Notes under the pieces: generated by a model
What the model was told of the DNA's origin: nothing
The model's database searches: none
Seen by the model: the letters and a program-made list of their open reading frames with translations, nothing else
NCBI RefSeq assembly: GCF_009617585.1
Contig: NZ_WIXI01000051.1
Location: 585,049 to 649,048 of the forward strand
From: Endobacterium cereale
GTDB lineage: Bacteria; Pseudomonadota; Alphaproteobacteria; Rhizobiales; Rhizobiaceae
DNA length: 64,000 nt
Reading direction: 5' to 3'
Translations under genes and position numbers: made by a program
Shown: piece by piece, positions 24,618 to 33,198 of the stretch
Position numbering within the stretch: position 1 is the first letter of the stretch
Layout: every line of letters starts with the position of its first letter

Positions 24618-25733
24618 TCAGCTGCGGCGGAACCGATTGGCGGCCTCGACCGCCTTTTTCTGCACATCCTCGCTGATGCCGAGATAAAAATCCTCGAGCA
24701 CCGGATCCGGCAGACCGGCGCGGCGAGACAGTACATACCACTTGGCCGCCTCGACCGGGTCCGGCCGTGTGCCAAGCGCGTTGATGTAGAGATGCGCCAG
24801 CTTGTTCTGCGCCACGACATTGCCGCGCACCGCAGCAACCCGCAGCCAGGTAAACCCCTTGTCGAAATCGCGCTCGCCGCCGACACCGTTTACAAACCAG
24901 ATGCCCATGTCGAGCTGTGCCGTGTCGAAACCGGCCTTTGCCGCACGTTCGAGAAATTCGCGCGCACGCCGCGTTTTTTCCTGCGGCAGATCCCTGATCG
25001 ACACATAAAGCTGCGAGACGGCATATTGCGCATCCGCCAGCCCCTGCACTGCCGCCTTTTCATAAAAGGGCAGCGCCAGCTTCAGACCCTTTTCACCGGG
25101 ATTTTGGGAAATCAGAATCTGACCCCAGTTGAACTGCGCGGAAGAATTGCCGGCTTCGGCCGCCTTGCGCATGTACTCGTCGGCCTTGGCCTTATCGTGT
25201 TTCACACCACGGCCGGAAATCAGCATGAGTGCGTACTGGAACATCGCCGACGGATCACCGCCCTCGGCGGCCCGTCCGAACCAGAATGCCGCCGAATTGA
25301 TATCCTGCTTGATGCCCTGGCCGCGCAAGGTCATTTCCGCGACGAGCGCCTGCGAAGCGGGATCACCCTTTTCTGCCTTGGGAAGAGCGAGCGAAAGCGC
25401 CGTCACGTAAAGTCCGCGCTGATAGGCGCCGTAAGCTTCATCAACCTTGCCGGTAAACGGTTTTTCCGGTGGCAGGTCGGGCAGTGCCGTGCCCATGCGC
25501 TGATAAAGCATAATACCGCTCGACGGAATATCGCCGCCCTGCCCGTTTTCGCCGGCATCGCGGGCGCCGCGAAACGACTGCGCACCGTCTTCGATCGGGC
25601 GCGACACGGCGCGCGGCGGCGTTTTCGACTGCTGCGCTTCGGCAACAACCGGCACCAGCGCCGAAACGATCGCCATGGCGGGCATAAGCTTGTGATACAT
25701 TGATGTTTTGCGGGTGCGGATCATGGATCCCAT
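24618..25733 (-). CDS. Periplasmic Sel1-repeat protein
   Basis: This 371-residue protein has a signal peptide (within MYHKLMPAMAIVSALVPVVAEAQQ) and about six Sel1/TPR-like repeats (residues about 105-350). Examples are AAFWFGRAAEGGDPSAMFQYALMLISGRGV and KGFTWLRVAAVRGNVVAQNKLAHLYINALG. Such proteins scaffold protein interactions; rhizobial ExoR belongs to the same superfamily, but this protein is longer and not identifiable as ExoR. Its ATG overlaps the stop of the ThiE-like gene (TGATG), so the two are translationally coupled. Confidence 0.85.
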   Translation of the reverse strand: MGSMIRTRKTSMYHKLMPAMAIVSALVPVVAEAQQSKTPPRAVSRPIEDGAQSFRGARDAGENGQGGDIPSSGIMLYQRMGTALPDLPPEKPFTGKVDEAYGAYQRGLYVTALSLALPKAEKGDPASQALVAEMTLRGQGIKQDINSAAFWFGRAAEGGDPSAMFQYALMLISGRGVKHDKAKADEYMRKAAEAGNSSAQFNWGQILISQNPGEKGLKLALPFYEKAAVQGLADAQYAVSQLYVSIRDLPQEKTRRAREFLERAAKAGFDTAQLDMGIWFVNGVGGERDFDKGFTWLRVAAVRGNVVAQNKLAHLYINALGTRPDPVEAAKWYVLSRRAGLPDPVLEDFYLGISEDVQKKAVEAANRFRRS

Positions 25734-26386
25734 CAAGCGTTAAACCGTGGCGCTTTTTCGTCCAAGGACGCATTGATTTCGGCAACCGCAACACGCGGGC
25801 CTTCAGGGTGCGAAAACACACTTAGGCGCATCGCCACGAATTCCGCGCCGGACTCGGCAACCGTCACAGCGGAGGAGACATCCGTACCGCCCATGACGAT
25901 GCAGGGAATTTCCACCATCGACGACCACCATTCGCCGAGCGCGACATTTTTCGGATGCGCTTCCGGCTTGATGTCGCCATCGAGCTTGCCGAAGAAGATA
26001 TAATCCGGGCGTAGTTCGCCGACTTCGAGCGCCTTGTGTCGATCGGCCGCCGCACCGGCCCCGACCATCAATTTTGGTGTGAATTTTTCGATCGCTTCGC
26101 CGAGTTCCTCCAGCGGGCCGGTGATATGCAGGCCATCCGCCTTGGCGCGACCGGCAACGCGGGTATCACCGCAGATCATCGCGGCGGCGCCTGCGTCCTG
26201 AATCAGCGGCACCAGCTTTTCGGCGCGCGCCTGAAATGCCTGCTCGGCCAGATCATATTGCGGCAGGATGACCGAGGCGACATCGCCACCTTGCAGCGCT
26301 GCGGAAAGCTGCTCCACAAACGCTGCATCATCCGAGAGATCAGGCAGGATCAGCACGAGGCGGCAGCGGTCTTCGGATGCGGACAT
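25733..26386 (-). CDS. Thiamine-phosphate-synthase-like protein (ThiE family)
   Basis: This 217-residue TIM-barrel protein resembles ThiE, which joins the thiazole and pyrimidine moieties of thiamine. Recognisable parts are LVPLIQDAGAAAMICGDTRVAGRAKADGLHIT, RPDYIFFGKLDGD and IPCIVMGGTDVSSAVTVAESGAEFVAMRLSVF. Several catalytic-loop residues of classic ThiE (such as the HLGQ.D motif) are altered (DGLHITG), so it may be a ThiE paralogue with another role. Start 26386 (MSASED) is chosen over 26398 on ribosome-site spacing. It is coupled to the Sel1 gene. Confidence 0.8.
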   Translation of the reverse strand: MSASEDRCRLVLILPDLSDDAAFVEQLSAALQGGDVASVILPQYDLAEQAFQARAEKLVPLIQDAGAAAMICGDTRVAGRAKADGLHITGPLEELGEAIEKFTPKLMVGAGAAADRHKALEVGELRPDYIFFGKLDGDIKPEAHPKNVALGEWWSSMVEIPCIVMGGTDVSSAVTVAESGAEFVAMRLSVFSHPEGPRVAVAEINASLDEKAPRFNA

Positions 26387-26443
26387 GGTCTTTTCCATTC
26401 TTCGAGTTGCGAGGCGAACCGTTTCCCGGCATCGCGCCCTCGT

Positions 26444-26550
26444 CTACAGCATGCTTTGTGCGCCATATCTGGTTCACAAAGCATGCTGTAGACGTTTAAG
26501 AGTTTTGCATCGTACTTTCCGAAACCGTTTCCGGCGTTCAGGTCGATGCA
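26444..26550. repeat. Mosaic palindromic repeat, modules B and A in inverted order
   Basis: Module B (26444-26491) has 17-bp perfect arms, CTACAGCATGCTTTGTG and its complement, around a 14-nt loop. Module A (26506-26550) begins TGCATCGTACTTTCCG and ends GGTCGATGCA. Relative to 16378-16481 the pair is inverted, and the arm sequences differ while remaining self-complementary, so the stem has been conserved by compensatory change. Confidence 0.78.
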
Positions 26551-26603
26551 GCTGTTGTGGCAAAGTCGATAAACCGGAGCGCCATAAGGATCAACACCGC
26601 TTC

Positions 26604-27368
26604 ATGTTTCTCCCCTCGCTCGATTTCTTTCTGGCCGCCATTCCGGCCGTTGTCCTCGTCGGCCTGTCCAAGGGCGGCCTTGGCGGTGCTCTGGCGCTGA
26701 TGGGCGTGCCATTGATGGCGCTGGTCGTCGGCCCGGTGGAAGCAGCAGCGATCTTTCTGCCCATCCTGATCGTCATGGATATCGTCGCCCTTTGGGCATG
26801 GCGAAAGTTCAACGACCGAAAAACGCTTCTGATGATCCTGCCCGGCGGCATAATCGGCATCGCGCTCGGCTGGGCAACGTCCGCCATGGTATCCGCCGAT
26901 GCGCTGCGTGTCGTTATCGCCATTGCCACCATCCTGTTCGCCCTGCGTTATTTCCAGCAGAAATGGATGACACCGGCCGATCACGAAACATCCCCTTTGC
27001 CGCATCGTCCGGTCTCGGCGAGTTTCTGGGGCATGTTGTCGGGTTACGCCAGTTTCGTCGCCCATGCAGGCGGCCCGCCCTTTCAGATTTACGTCATGCC
27101 GATGCGGCTTGATCCGCGGGCCTATACGGGCGCCAGCGTACGTTTCTTCGCATTGGTGAATGCCGTTAAAGTCATTCCCTATTTCGCGCTTGGTGCCTTC
27201 GACACAAAAAACCTGACCGCATCCGCCACACTACTGCCGGTCGCCTTCCTGGCTACCATGGCCGGTGCAGCGCTGGTCCGCCGCATGAACATCGATCTGT
27301 TTTATCCGCTCATGTACGCCCTGGCGCTCGCCGCCGGTTTGAAGCTGCTCTGGGACGGACTGATGTAA
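26604..27368 (+). CDS. TSUP (TauE/SafE) family membrane permease
   Basis: This 254-residue membrane protein has about seven to eight spans. The TSUP signature VGLSKGGLGGALALMGVPLMALVVGPVEAAAIFLPILIVMDI is near the N-terminus, and the second repeat is GYASFVAHAGGPPFQIYVMPMRL. Family members move sulfite, sulfoacetate or other organosulfur anions. The start at 26604 gives the family length; the long in-frame extension covers a palindromic repeat and is rejected. Confidence 0.9.
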   Translation: MFLPSLDFFLAAIPAVVLVGLSKGGLGGALALMGVPLMALVVGPVEAAAIFLPILIVMDIVALWAWRKFNDRKTLLMILPGGIIGIALGWATSAMVSADALRVVIAIATILFALRYFQQKWMTPADHETSPLPHRPVSASFWGMLSGYASFVAHAGGPPFQIYVMPMRLDPRAYTGASVRFFALVNAVKVIPYFALGAFDTKNLTASATLLPVAFLATMAGAALVRRMNIDLFYPLMYALALAAGLKLLWDGLM

Positions 27369-27460
27369 ACGCATGCACACGCGACTGTGACGGGAACAAA
27401 CATCGCTGCAGTGCACAATGTGTCTTGATGAGACAGGACCCATGCCCTAGCCTGCCCGCC

Positions 27461-27730
27461 ATGACAGCGATTGACCCCTTCACAGCCATCGCCGACCCCA
27501 ATCGGCGCCACCTGCTCGAGGAACTCCGGCGAGCGCCGAAAACCGTCAACGAACTGGCGAAAGGCTTGCCGATCAGTCGTCCGGCCGTATCGCAGCATCT
27601 GAAGGCTCTGCTCGACTGTAATCTCGTCACGGTGACATCCGAAGGCACACGGCGGATCTACGCGATCAATGTCGGCGGTTTCGACAGGCTGAACCTTTGG
27701 CTCGATCAGTTCTGGGGCGAAAACGCGTAA
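27461..27730 (+). CDS. ArsR-family winged-helix regulator
   Basis: This 89-residue protein is a compact winged helix: ADPNRRHLLEELRRAPKTVNELAKGLPISRPAVSQHLKALLDCNLVTVTSEGTRRIYAIN. It matches the metal-independent ArsR/SmtB branch and has no cysteine metal site. It lies 92 bp after the TSUP gene in the same direction. A longer start at 27428 is possible; neither has a clear Shine-Dalgarno. Ligand and targets are unknown. Confidence 0.85.
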   Translation: MTAIDPFTAIADPNRRHLLEELRRAPKTVNELAKGLPISRPAVSQHLKALLDCNLVTVTSEGTRRIYAINVGGFDRLNLWLDQFWGENA

Positions 27731-27832
27731 AGCGGCGCCGTTCATCTCCCACCTTAACTTGCTGAATTCACATGTGAGCAGACAGAACTTAAGTATCTGT
27801 TTACCATAATTTTTCCTTTTGGATTCTACAAC

Positions 27833-27882
27833 GAAAAAGCCGCCGCTCAGACCACCTCATAAAGGGTGACCAAGCGACGGCT
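27833..27882 (-). terminator. Long terminator of the first YdcH gene
   Basis: On the minus strand AGCCGTCGCT pairs with AGCGGCGGCT, extended by a further seven pairs (two G-U), and is followed by TTTTT. It lies 27 bases after the YdcH stop. Confidence 0.88.
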
Positions 27883-27908
27883 CGAAACTCGTTACTTAAT
27901 AATCAGGA

Positions 27909-28085
27909 TCAGTGACGCGTAGAACCCTTCAAACGTTCCAGCTCATCTTTGATACGCAGCTTGCGCCTTTTCAGATCGACGATCGACTGATCGTCCGTGG
28001 AGGGAGACGCAAGAACACTCTGAAGTTCATCCTCAAGAACCTCGTGTTTCTTCTCAAGCGATGCAATATGAGCCTGTACGGTCAT
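27909..28085 (-). CDS. YdcH/DUF465 small coiled-coil protein
   Basis: This 58-residue protein begins MTVQAHIASLEKKHEVLEDE and continues with VDLKRRKLRIKDELERL, the DUF465 (YdcH) pattern. It should fold as a helical hairpin. Start 28085 is chosen because GGA precedes it by about nine bases and the family begins here. A second DUF465 gene is divergent from it, 404 bp away. Confidence 0.88.
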   Translation of the reverse strand: MTVQAHIASLEKKHEVLEDELQSVLASPSTDDQSIVDLKRRKLRIKDELERLKGSTRH

Positions 28086-28489
28086 GTGGCATATCCTTCC
28101 TTTTAGTACCTGCCTCCAGCCATCCAATCGGTTGGAGGCCTCAGGTTTACGAAGGAAGTGTGACACGATCAAAGCCCGTTGTCGAAGGTGAAATCTTGAT
28201 AACTAAGCGGCAAAATCGTGGCATTGATAACGAATTATGATCAATCTCTAAAATAAAATTGCGTTCCGTTATCCCGCTACCGCAAGCGTTGCAAAATCGG
28301 CCGGTCTCGCGCAGGCGCGAAGCGCGCAAACCGCAACATCCGTTAGATGGCGCAGCAGAAGTTGTGAGCAGCGGTAACCGTCACTTCAAATGACGCTTTG
28401 TCAGACTAGTCCTCCCCCCCTTTTGATGGTAGGAGCTTGCCAATATTTCAGGGTCTTCAAAGGACCCGGGCATGAATGGGGATAAGGTC
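28086..28489. other. 404-bp intergenic region between two YdcH genes
   Basis: The region holds the two divergent promoters and is relatively AT-rich between 28180 and 28270. A small hairpin GGGTC/GACCC (28451-28467) lies in the leader of the right-hand gene. No ORF with coding character, tRNA or repeat was seen. Confidence 0.5.
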
Positions 28490-28693
28490 ATGGCCGATCA
28501 GGAGCAGGCGGATGTCAGGCTCGCACTCGCGCGTTTGCGTCAGGAGCACGAAGATTACGACACCGCCATCAATGCCATGATCACGGTCGGCGCTGAAGCT
28601 CTGCGTGTCCAGCGCATGAAAAAGAAGAAGCTGGCCATCAAGGACAAGATGACCCAGCTCGAAGACCAGATCCTTCCCGACATTATTGCCTGA
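28490..28693 (+). CDS. YdcH/DUF465 small coiled-coil protein, second copy
   Basis: This 67-residue paralogue of the divergent DUF465 gene contains DYDTAINAMITVGAEALRVQRMKKKKLAIKDKMTQLEDQI, a helical hairpin with a lysine-rich middle. GGGGA lies eight bases before the ATG at 28490. It is only 11 bp upstream of purE and probably shares its transcript. Function is unknown. Confidence 0.88.
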   Translation: MADQEQADVRLALARLRQEHEDYDTAINAMITVGAEALRVQRMKKKKLAIKDKMTQLEDQILPDIIA

Positions 28694-28704
28694 AAGGTTT
28701 TGCC

Positions 28705-29202
28705 GTGACCGACAGACCCGCCGTCGCCATCATCATGGGCAGCCAGTCCGACTGGGAAACCATGAAGAACGCCGCCGATACGCTTGATGCGCTCGACATC
28801 GGTTACGAAGCCCGCATCGTGTCTGCTCACCGCACACCGGACCGCATGTACGAATTTGCCAAGGGCGCCCGCGACGAAGGTTTTAAGGTCATCATCGCCG
28901 GTGCCGGCGGTGCCGCCCACCTTCCGGGCATGACCGCATCGCTGACGCCGCTGCCGGTCTTCGGTGTGCCGGTTCAGTCCAAGACGATGAGCGGCCTCGA
29001 CAGCCTTTATTCGATCGTGCAGATGCCGGGCGGCATCCCGGTCGGAACCATGGCGATCGGCCGCGCCGGCGCCATCAATGCAGCCCTGATGGCGGCCGCC
29101 GTGCTGGCGCTTTCCGACGAAGACCTTGCCGACCGGCTGGACATCTACCGCGCCGAGCACACCGCCTCGGTTGCCGAATATCCGAGCGACGAGGCCCCTT
29201 GA
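28705..29202 (+). CDS. purE: N5-carboxyaminoimidazole ribonucleotide mutase
   Basis: This 165-residue class I PurE converts N5-CAIR to CAIR in purine synthesis. Signatures are VAIIMGSQSDWETM, VSAHRTPDRMYEFA and GAGGAAHLPGMTASLTPLPVFGVPVQSKTMSGLDSLYSIVQMPGGIPVGTMAIG. Start is GTG with AAAGG seven bases upstream. It overlaps or abuts purK, which supplies its substrate, in a dedicated operon. Confidence 0.97.
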   Translation: MTDRPAVAIIMGSQSDWETMKNAADTLDALDIGYEARIVSAHRTPDRMYEFAKGARDEGFKVIIAGAGGAAHLPGMTASLTPLPVFGVPVQSKTMSGLDSLYSIVQMPGGIPVGTMAIGRAGAINAALMAAAVLALSDEDLADRLDIYRAEHTASVAEYPSDEAP

Positions 29203-29207
29203 GGCAT

Positions 29208-30269
29208 ATGACGAATACAATGAAGACGATCGGCATTATCGGTGGCGGCCAGCTGGGCCGCATGCTGGCAATGGCCGCCGCCCGCCTGAACTTTTCCACC
29301 ATCATTCTGGAACCGCAGGCCGATTGTCCCGCCGCCCAGGTGGCGAACGCCCAGATCACCGCCGCGTACGATGATCCGGCAGCGCTCAAAGAACTGGCGA
29401 GCCGCTGTGACATCGTCACCTACGAATTCGAAAACGTGCCAGTCAGTGCCGCCGAAACGCTGGCGCGCTCCGTGCCGGTCTATCCGCCCGCCAAGGCATT
29501 GGATGTGGCACAGGACCGCCTGACCGAAAAACGTTTTCTCAACAGCTGCGGCATCGAAACGGCAAAGTTTCACGCCGTCAACAATCAGGCCGAGCTGGAA
29601 TCAGCGCTTGCCGATTTCGGCGGACAGGGCGTCCTGAAAACCTGCCGCATGGGTTATGACGGCAAGGGCCAGCGCGTGTTTCGCGGCGACGAGGACCTGG
29701 CCGGTGCATTCGACGCCCTCGGCGGCGTGCCGCTGATTCTGGAAAGTTTTGTCGCCTTCGAACGCGAAGTGTCGATCATCGCCGCCCGCGGCATCGATGG
29801 TTCCGTCGAATGTTACGATCCGGCCGAGAACGTCCATCGCAACGGCATTCTTCACACCTCCACCCTGCCCGCCCGCATCAACGATGCGACCGCGCAGACC
29901 GCCCGTCAGGCAGCGACAAAACTGCTGGCTGCGCTCGATTATGTCGGCGTCATCGGCATGGAATTTTTCGTGATGCCGGATGGCGGCCTGATCGCCAACG
30001 AGATCGCCCCGCGCGTCCACAATTCCGGCCACTGGACGGAAGCGGCCTGCATCGTCTCGCAGTTCGAGCAGCATGTTCGCGCCGTCGCCGGTCTGCCGCT
30101 CGGCAATCCGGTGCGCCATTCCGATTGTGTGATGACCAACCTGATCGGCGACGACATCGACGCGCTTCCGGATTGGCTGAAAAGCAAGAACGTTTACGTG
30201 CATCTCTACGGCAAGGCCGAAGCCCGGCCCGGCCGCAAGATGGGCCACGTCACGCAGCTGGTCGATTAA
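29208..30269 (+). CDS. purK: 5-(carboxyamino)imidazole ribonucleotide synthase
   Basis: This 353-residue ATP-grasp enzyme makes N5-CAIR from AIR, bicarbonate and ATP, feeding PurE. Typical regions are TIGIIGGGQLGRMLAMAAARL, YEFENVP, GQGVLKTCRMGYDGKGQ, EREVSIIAARG and EIAPRVHNSGHWTEAACIVSQFEQHVRAV. Start 29208 is chosen because GAGG precedes it; 29220 is an alternative. It follows purE by five bases and its stop overlaps that of the convergent thioesterase. Confidence 0.97.
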   Translation: MTNTMKTIGIIGGGQLGRMLAMAAARLNFSTIILEPQADCPAAQVANAQITAAYDDPAALKELASRCDIVTYEFENVPVSAAETLARSVPVYPPAKALDVAQDRLTEKRFLNSCGIETAKFHAVNNQAELESALADFGGQGVLKTCRMGYDGKGQRVFRGDEDLAGAFDALGGVPLILESFVAFEREVSIIAARGIDGSVECYDPAENVHRNGILHTSTLPARINDATAQTARQAATKLLAALDYVGVIGMEFFVMPDGGLIANEIAPRVHNSGHWTEAACIVSQFEQHVRAVAGLPLGNPVRHSDCVMTNLIGDDIDALPDWLKSKNVYVHLYGKAEARPGRKMGHVTQLVD

Positions 30270-30715
30270 ACCTGCGCAGCTTTCGGCTGCTTGATGAAAC
30301 ATGTAGCCGACGCACTCGCCAGAAGATTACCGTCCGCATCCTTCAATGTCCCCTCGGCAATACCGATCGAGCGCGAAAGGTGCGTCACCCTCGCCTCTGC
30401 CACAAGGTCCTGATCACGTGGCACCGGCCGCATCATTTTCACCCCGAGATCGACCGTGCCGAAACCGATACCGGCATCCAGCATGCTGTGAACGGCGCAA
30501 CCCGTCACCGAGTCGAGCAATGTTGCGGCAAAACCGCCATGCACGCCGCCCAGGGGATTGAGATGTCGGGAATCGGCACGAGCATGGATGACGACCCTTC
30601 CCCTATCCACCTCCATACCTTTCATTCCCATGGTTTCGGAAATGCTTGCCGCCAGAATCAGCCCCGCCGCTGAAGCCTGTAGCAGTTCCAGCCCCGTCAT
30701 TTTCATGAAATCCAC
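30266..30715 (-). CDS. PaaI-type hotdog thioesterase
   Basis: This 149-residue protein carries the 4HBT/PaaI hotdog motif HLNPLGGVHGGFAATLLDSVTGCAVHS (catalytic-loop Asn and Gly-Gly-xx-His-Gly-Gly), followed by TVDLGVKMMRPVP. It should hydrolyse acyl-CoA or aryl-CoA thioesters; substrate unknown. It converges on purK with a 4-bp stop-codon overlap. Confidence 0.9.
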   Translation of the reverse strand: MDFMKMTGLELLQASAAGLILAASISETMGMKGMEVDRGRVVIHARADSRHLNPLGGVHGGFAATLLDSVTGCAVHSMLDAGIGFGTVDLGVKMMRPVPRDQDLVAEARVTHLSRSIGIAEGTLKDADGNLLASASATCFIKQPKAAQV

Positions 30716-30865
30716 CGTTCATCCTCCCGCCAAACCGTGTATGAGGGGCAGAATTTGCGCGCATCCGTGCATTGTCAATCGCGGCAAAGGCGCATCAACC
30801 TGTGGCAAAGCTGCGGAAAATCGGTTCGGGTGACGCGAGAAGTCCCGGAAAACCGCGTCATATGG

Positions 30866-30894
30866 TTGACATGCGCCAACGCTGATTGTATCTC
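30866..30894 (+). promoter_or_regulatory. Promoter of rpmJ
   Basis: A consensus TTGACA (30866-30871) and TATCTC (30889-30894) are separated by 17 bp, about 100 bases upstream of the rpmJ start. Confidence 0.65.
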
Positions 30895-30997
30895 GACGCC
30901 AACCTAAAGGCGCGCCATCCTTTGATGAACAAAGCGGTGCGCTTTTGATTGATAGAGACAAGCGGCTTAACGGCCCACAGACTGCTGGATCAGTACA

Positions 30998-31123
30998 ATG
31001 AAGATCAAGAACTCGCTTAAGGCGCTGAAGGCTCGTCACCGCGACAACCGTCTGGTTCGCCGTAAGGGCCGCATCTACATCATCAACAAGCAGAACCCGC
31101 GCTTCAAGGCTCGTCAGGGCTGA
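30998..31123 (+). CDS. rpmJ: 50S ribosomal protein L36, zinc-independent form
   Basis: This 41-codon gene encodes MKIKNSLKALKARHRDNRLV, RRKGRIYIINKQNPRFKARQ and a final G, unmistakable L36 of the YkgO-like type. It has no cysteine or zinc ribbon, as in the L31 of this window. It has a consensus promoter and is unlinked to the main ribosomal operon. Confidence 0.97.
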   Translation: MKIKNSLKALKARHRDNRLVRRKGRIYIINKQNPRFKARQG

Positions 31124-31224
31124 TTGTGGCTGGCGGCTTTCACGTAGAGCCGCAGCGGATCACATTGTTGATAAAAGACCGATTTCGGTTTGATATTGAG
31201 CGCAGGCGGATTATCTTTTCCGCC

Positions 31225-32001
31225 ATGCGCTTTTTCCGTTTTGCCACCCCGCTGGCCATCACCCTCGCCTGCCTGCCGCTTGCCGGCCTCGCACCATTTG
31301 CGACCGTCCATGCGCAGGAAACGCCGAATGGCGCAGCACCGGGCGATGACGCGCTGCCGGGCGTGAAAATCCCGCCGCAATCGCAAGCGCCGAACCAGCC
31401 GCTGCCGCCCTTGCCTGAACGGCAGGTGGAAACCCCACCCGCAACGGAAGCAAGGCCCGGCGCCAATCCGCAGCAGCAGGCGCAGACACCGCCGACCCCG
31501 CCGCCGGAAAACCTGTCGCCGGCCGCAAAAATAGATAGCCTGCTTGCCCGGCTGAAGCGTGAAAGCAATCCTGACAAGGCCAAGAGCATTGCCGAGGAAA
31601 TCCAGACCGACTGGAGCAGTTCGGGTAGCCCGACCGTCGATCTTCTGCTGCAATGGGCTTCCGAAGCCGTGGAAAAGAAGAACAATGGCGCGGCACTCGA
31701 CTTCCTCGACCGCGCCACGATCGTCGACCCCGATTTCACCGGCTCCTGGCACCAGCGCGCGACGCTGCATTACACGATGGGCAATGCGCGCAAGGCCATG
31801 GCCGATATCAATGAAGTGCTGAAACGCGAACCCCGCCATTTCGGCGCCATTGCCGGCATGGCGGCCATCCTGATGGAAGCCGAGGAAGACGCTGCCGCCG
31901 AAAAGGCGCTGGCGCAATATCTCGCCATCTACCCGGCCGACAAGGAAGCCCGCGAGCAGATGGAAAAGCTGTCGGAAAAGATCGCCGGCAGCCGCACGTG
32001 A
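31225..32001 (+). CDS. Secreted TPR-repeat protein
   Basis: This 258-residue protein has a signal peptide (MRFFRFATPLAITLACLPLAGLAPFATVHAQE), a Pro/Gln-rich linker (about 35-95) and a C-terminal TPR region. That region is about 100-255 and includes LDFLDRATIVDPDFTGSWHQRATLHYTMGNARKAMADINEVLKREPRHFGAIAGMAAILM. It is probably periplasmic and mediates protein interactions. The start at 31225 opens the signal peptide; the 33-residue upstream extension is rejected. Partners are unknown. Confidence 0.85.
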   Translation: MRFFRFATPLAITLACLPLAGLAPFATVHAQETPNGAAPGDDALPGVKIPPQSQAPNQPLPPLPERQVETPPATEARPGANPQQQAQTPPTPPPENLSPAAKIDSLLARLKRESNPDKAKSIAEEIQTDWSSSGSPTVDLLLQWASEAVEKKNNGAALDFLDRATIVDPDFTGSWHQRATLHYTMGNARKAMADINEVLKREPRHFGAIAGMAAILMEAEEDAAAEKALAQYLAIYPADKEAREQMEKLSEKIAGSRT

Positions 32002-32109
32002 CGAACGCAGCCTGATCGGGTTCCAGATTTCTTCACCGGATATCCTTTAAAGCCACGAAGATATCTGTGCGGCTGAAACTCATTGCCCTATGTCTTCGTT
32101 AGACAGAAT

Positions 32110-33198
32110 ATGTCCCGCCGAACGCCCGCCACCAAAAAACCATCCAGATACCTTCGCCTGATGATCACAGCCCTGATCTGCATCACTCTTCTCATCGCAG
32201 CCGCATTTGCCTTCACGGCATGGCAGGCAGCAAGCATCGAACGCCGTTTTCCCAACATCGGCACGCTGACCGACGTGGGCGGTTACCGTATGAATGCCCT
32301 GCATGTGCCGGCCGGTGAAAATTCCGACCTGCCGCCGCTCGTCTTCATTCACGGCGCCAGCGGAAACCTGCGCGATCAGGAAGCCGCTTTTCTGACCCCT
32401 TTGCGCGGACGGGCGGAAATGCTGTTCGTCGACCGTCCCGGCCACGGTTATTCCGAGCGCGGAGGACACGAGAATGACACACCGGACGGCCAGGCCGCAG
32501 CCATCGCCAGATTGATGGACGCCTATGGTATGAAACGCGCCGTCATCGTCTCGCATTCTTTTGGCGGCGCAATTGCCGCAAGCTTTGCCGTCTTCCACCC
32601 GGAAAAGACAGCAGGCCTTGTTTTCCTCTCCCCCGCCACACATCCATGGCCGGGCGGTGTCGACTGGTATTACGGCCTTGCGTCGAAACCGGTGATCGGC
32701 TGGCTTTTCACCCGCCTTGTCTCGTTGCCCGCCGGCCTTTTCCTGATGGACGGCGCGACAAAATCTGTGTTCAGCCCCAATCTCCGCCGTGATCGTTACG
32801 TGGACGAAGGAGCGCCGGCCCTCGTGCTGCGCCCCGCCAGCTTCCGCGCCAATGCCACCGATGTTTTCAACCTTCATGACTATGTGAGCCGCATCGCGCC
32901 GCGTTACAAAGAAATCAAGGCACCGACGGTGATCATCACCGGCGACAGCGATCCGGTCGTACTGGAAGAAATCCACTCGCAGGGCCTCGCCCGCGACATT
33001 GCCGGCTCTGAGCTTGTCATGGTCCACGGTCTCGGCCACAAACCGGACTACGTCGTCACCGACCTCTGCATCGCAGCCATCGAAAAGGTTTCGGGGCTGG
33101 ATCGCGACCTGCAGGCGACGGCAAGAATGGCAGAGACGCGGCTGAAGCAGAGCGGTGTGTCGGCCAAGCCGGCGGTGGGCGTAACGATCGAGCGTTAA
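32110..33198 (+). CDS. Membrane-anchored alpha/beta hydrolase
   Basis: This 362-residue protein has an N-terminal membrane anchor (about 18-40) followed by an alpha/beta-hydrolase domain. Oxyanion region FIHGASGN, strand motif FVDRPGHGYSERG, nucleophile elbow SHSFGG (Ser about 150), acid GDSDPV and His in VHGLGHKPDY are present. It is likely an esterase or lipase facing the periplasm. The start at 32110 is supported by the anchor; its Shine-Dalgarno is weak. It converges on the Lrp gene with a 4-bp overlap of stops. Confidence 0.88.
   Translation: MSRRTPATKKPSRYLRLMITALICITLLIAAAFAFTAWQAASIERRFPNIGTLTDVGGYRMNALHVPAGENSDLPPLVFIHGASGNLRDQEAAFLTPLRGRAEMLFVDRPGHGYSERGGHENDTPDGQAAAIARLMDAYGMKRAVIVSHSFGGAIAASFAVFHPEKTAGLVFLSPATHPWPGGVDWYYGLASKPVIGWLFTRLVSLPAGLFLMDGATKSVFSPNLRRDRYVDEGAPALVLRPASFRANATDVFNLHDYVSRIAPRYKEIKAPTVIITGDSDPVVLEEIHSQGLARDIAGSELVMVHGLGHKPDYVVTDLCIAAIEKVSGLDRDLQATARMAETRLKQSGVSAKPAVGVTIER

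Noticed and set aside
24618..25733. Naming the Sel1 protein ExoR
   Set aside because: It shares Sel1 repeats and a signal peptide but is about 100 residues longer than ExoR and linked to a ThiE-like gene.
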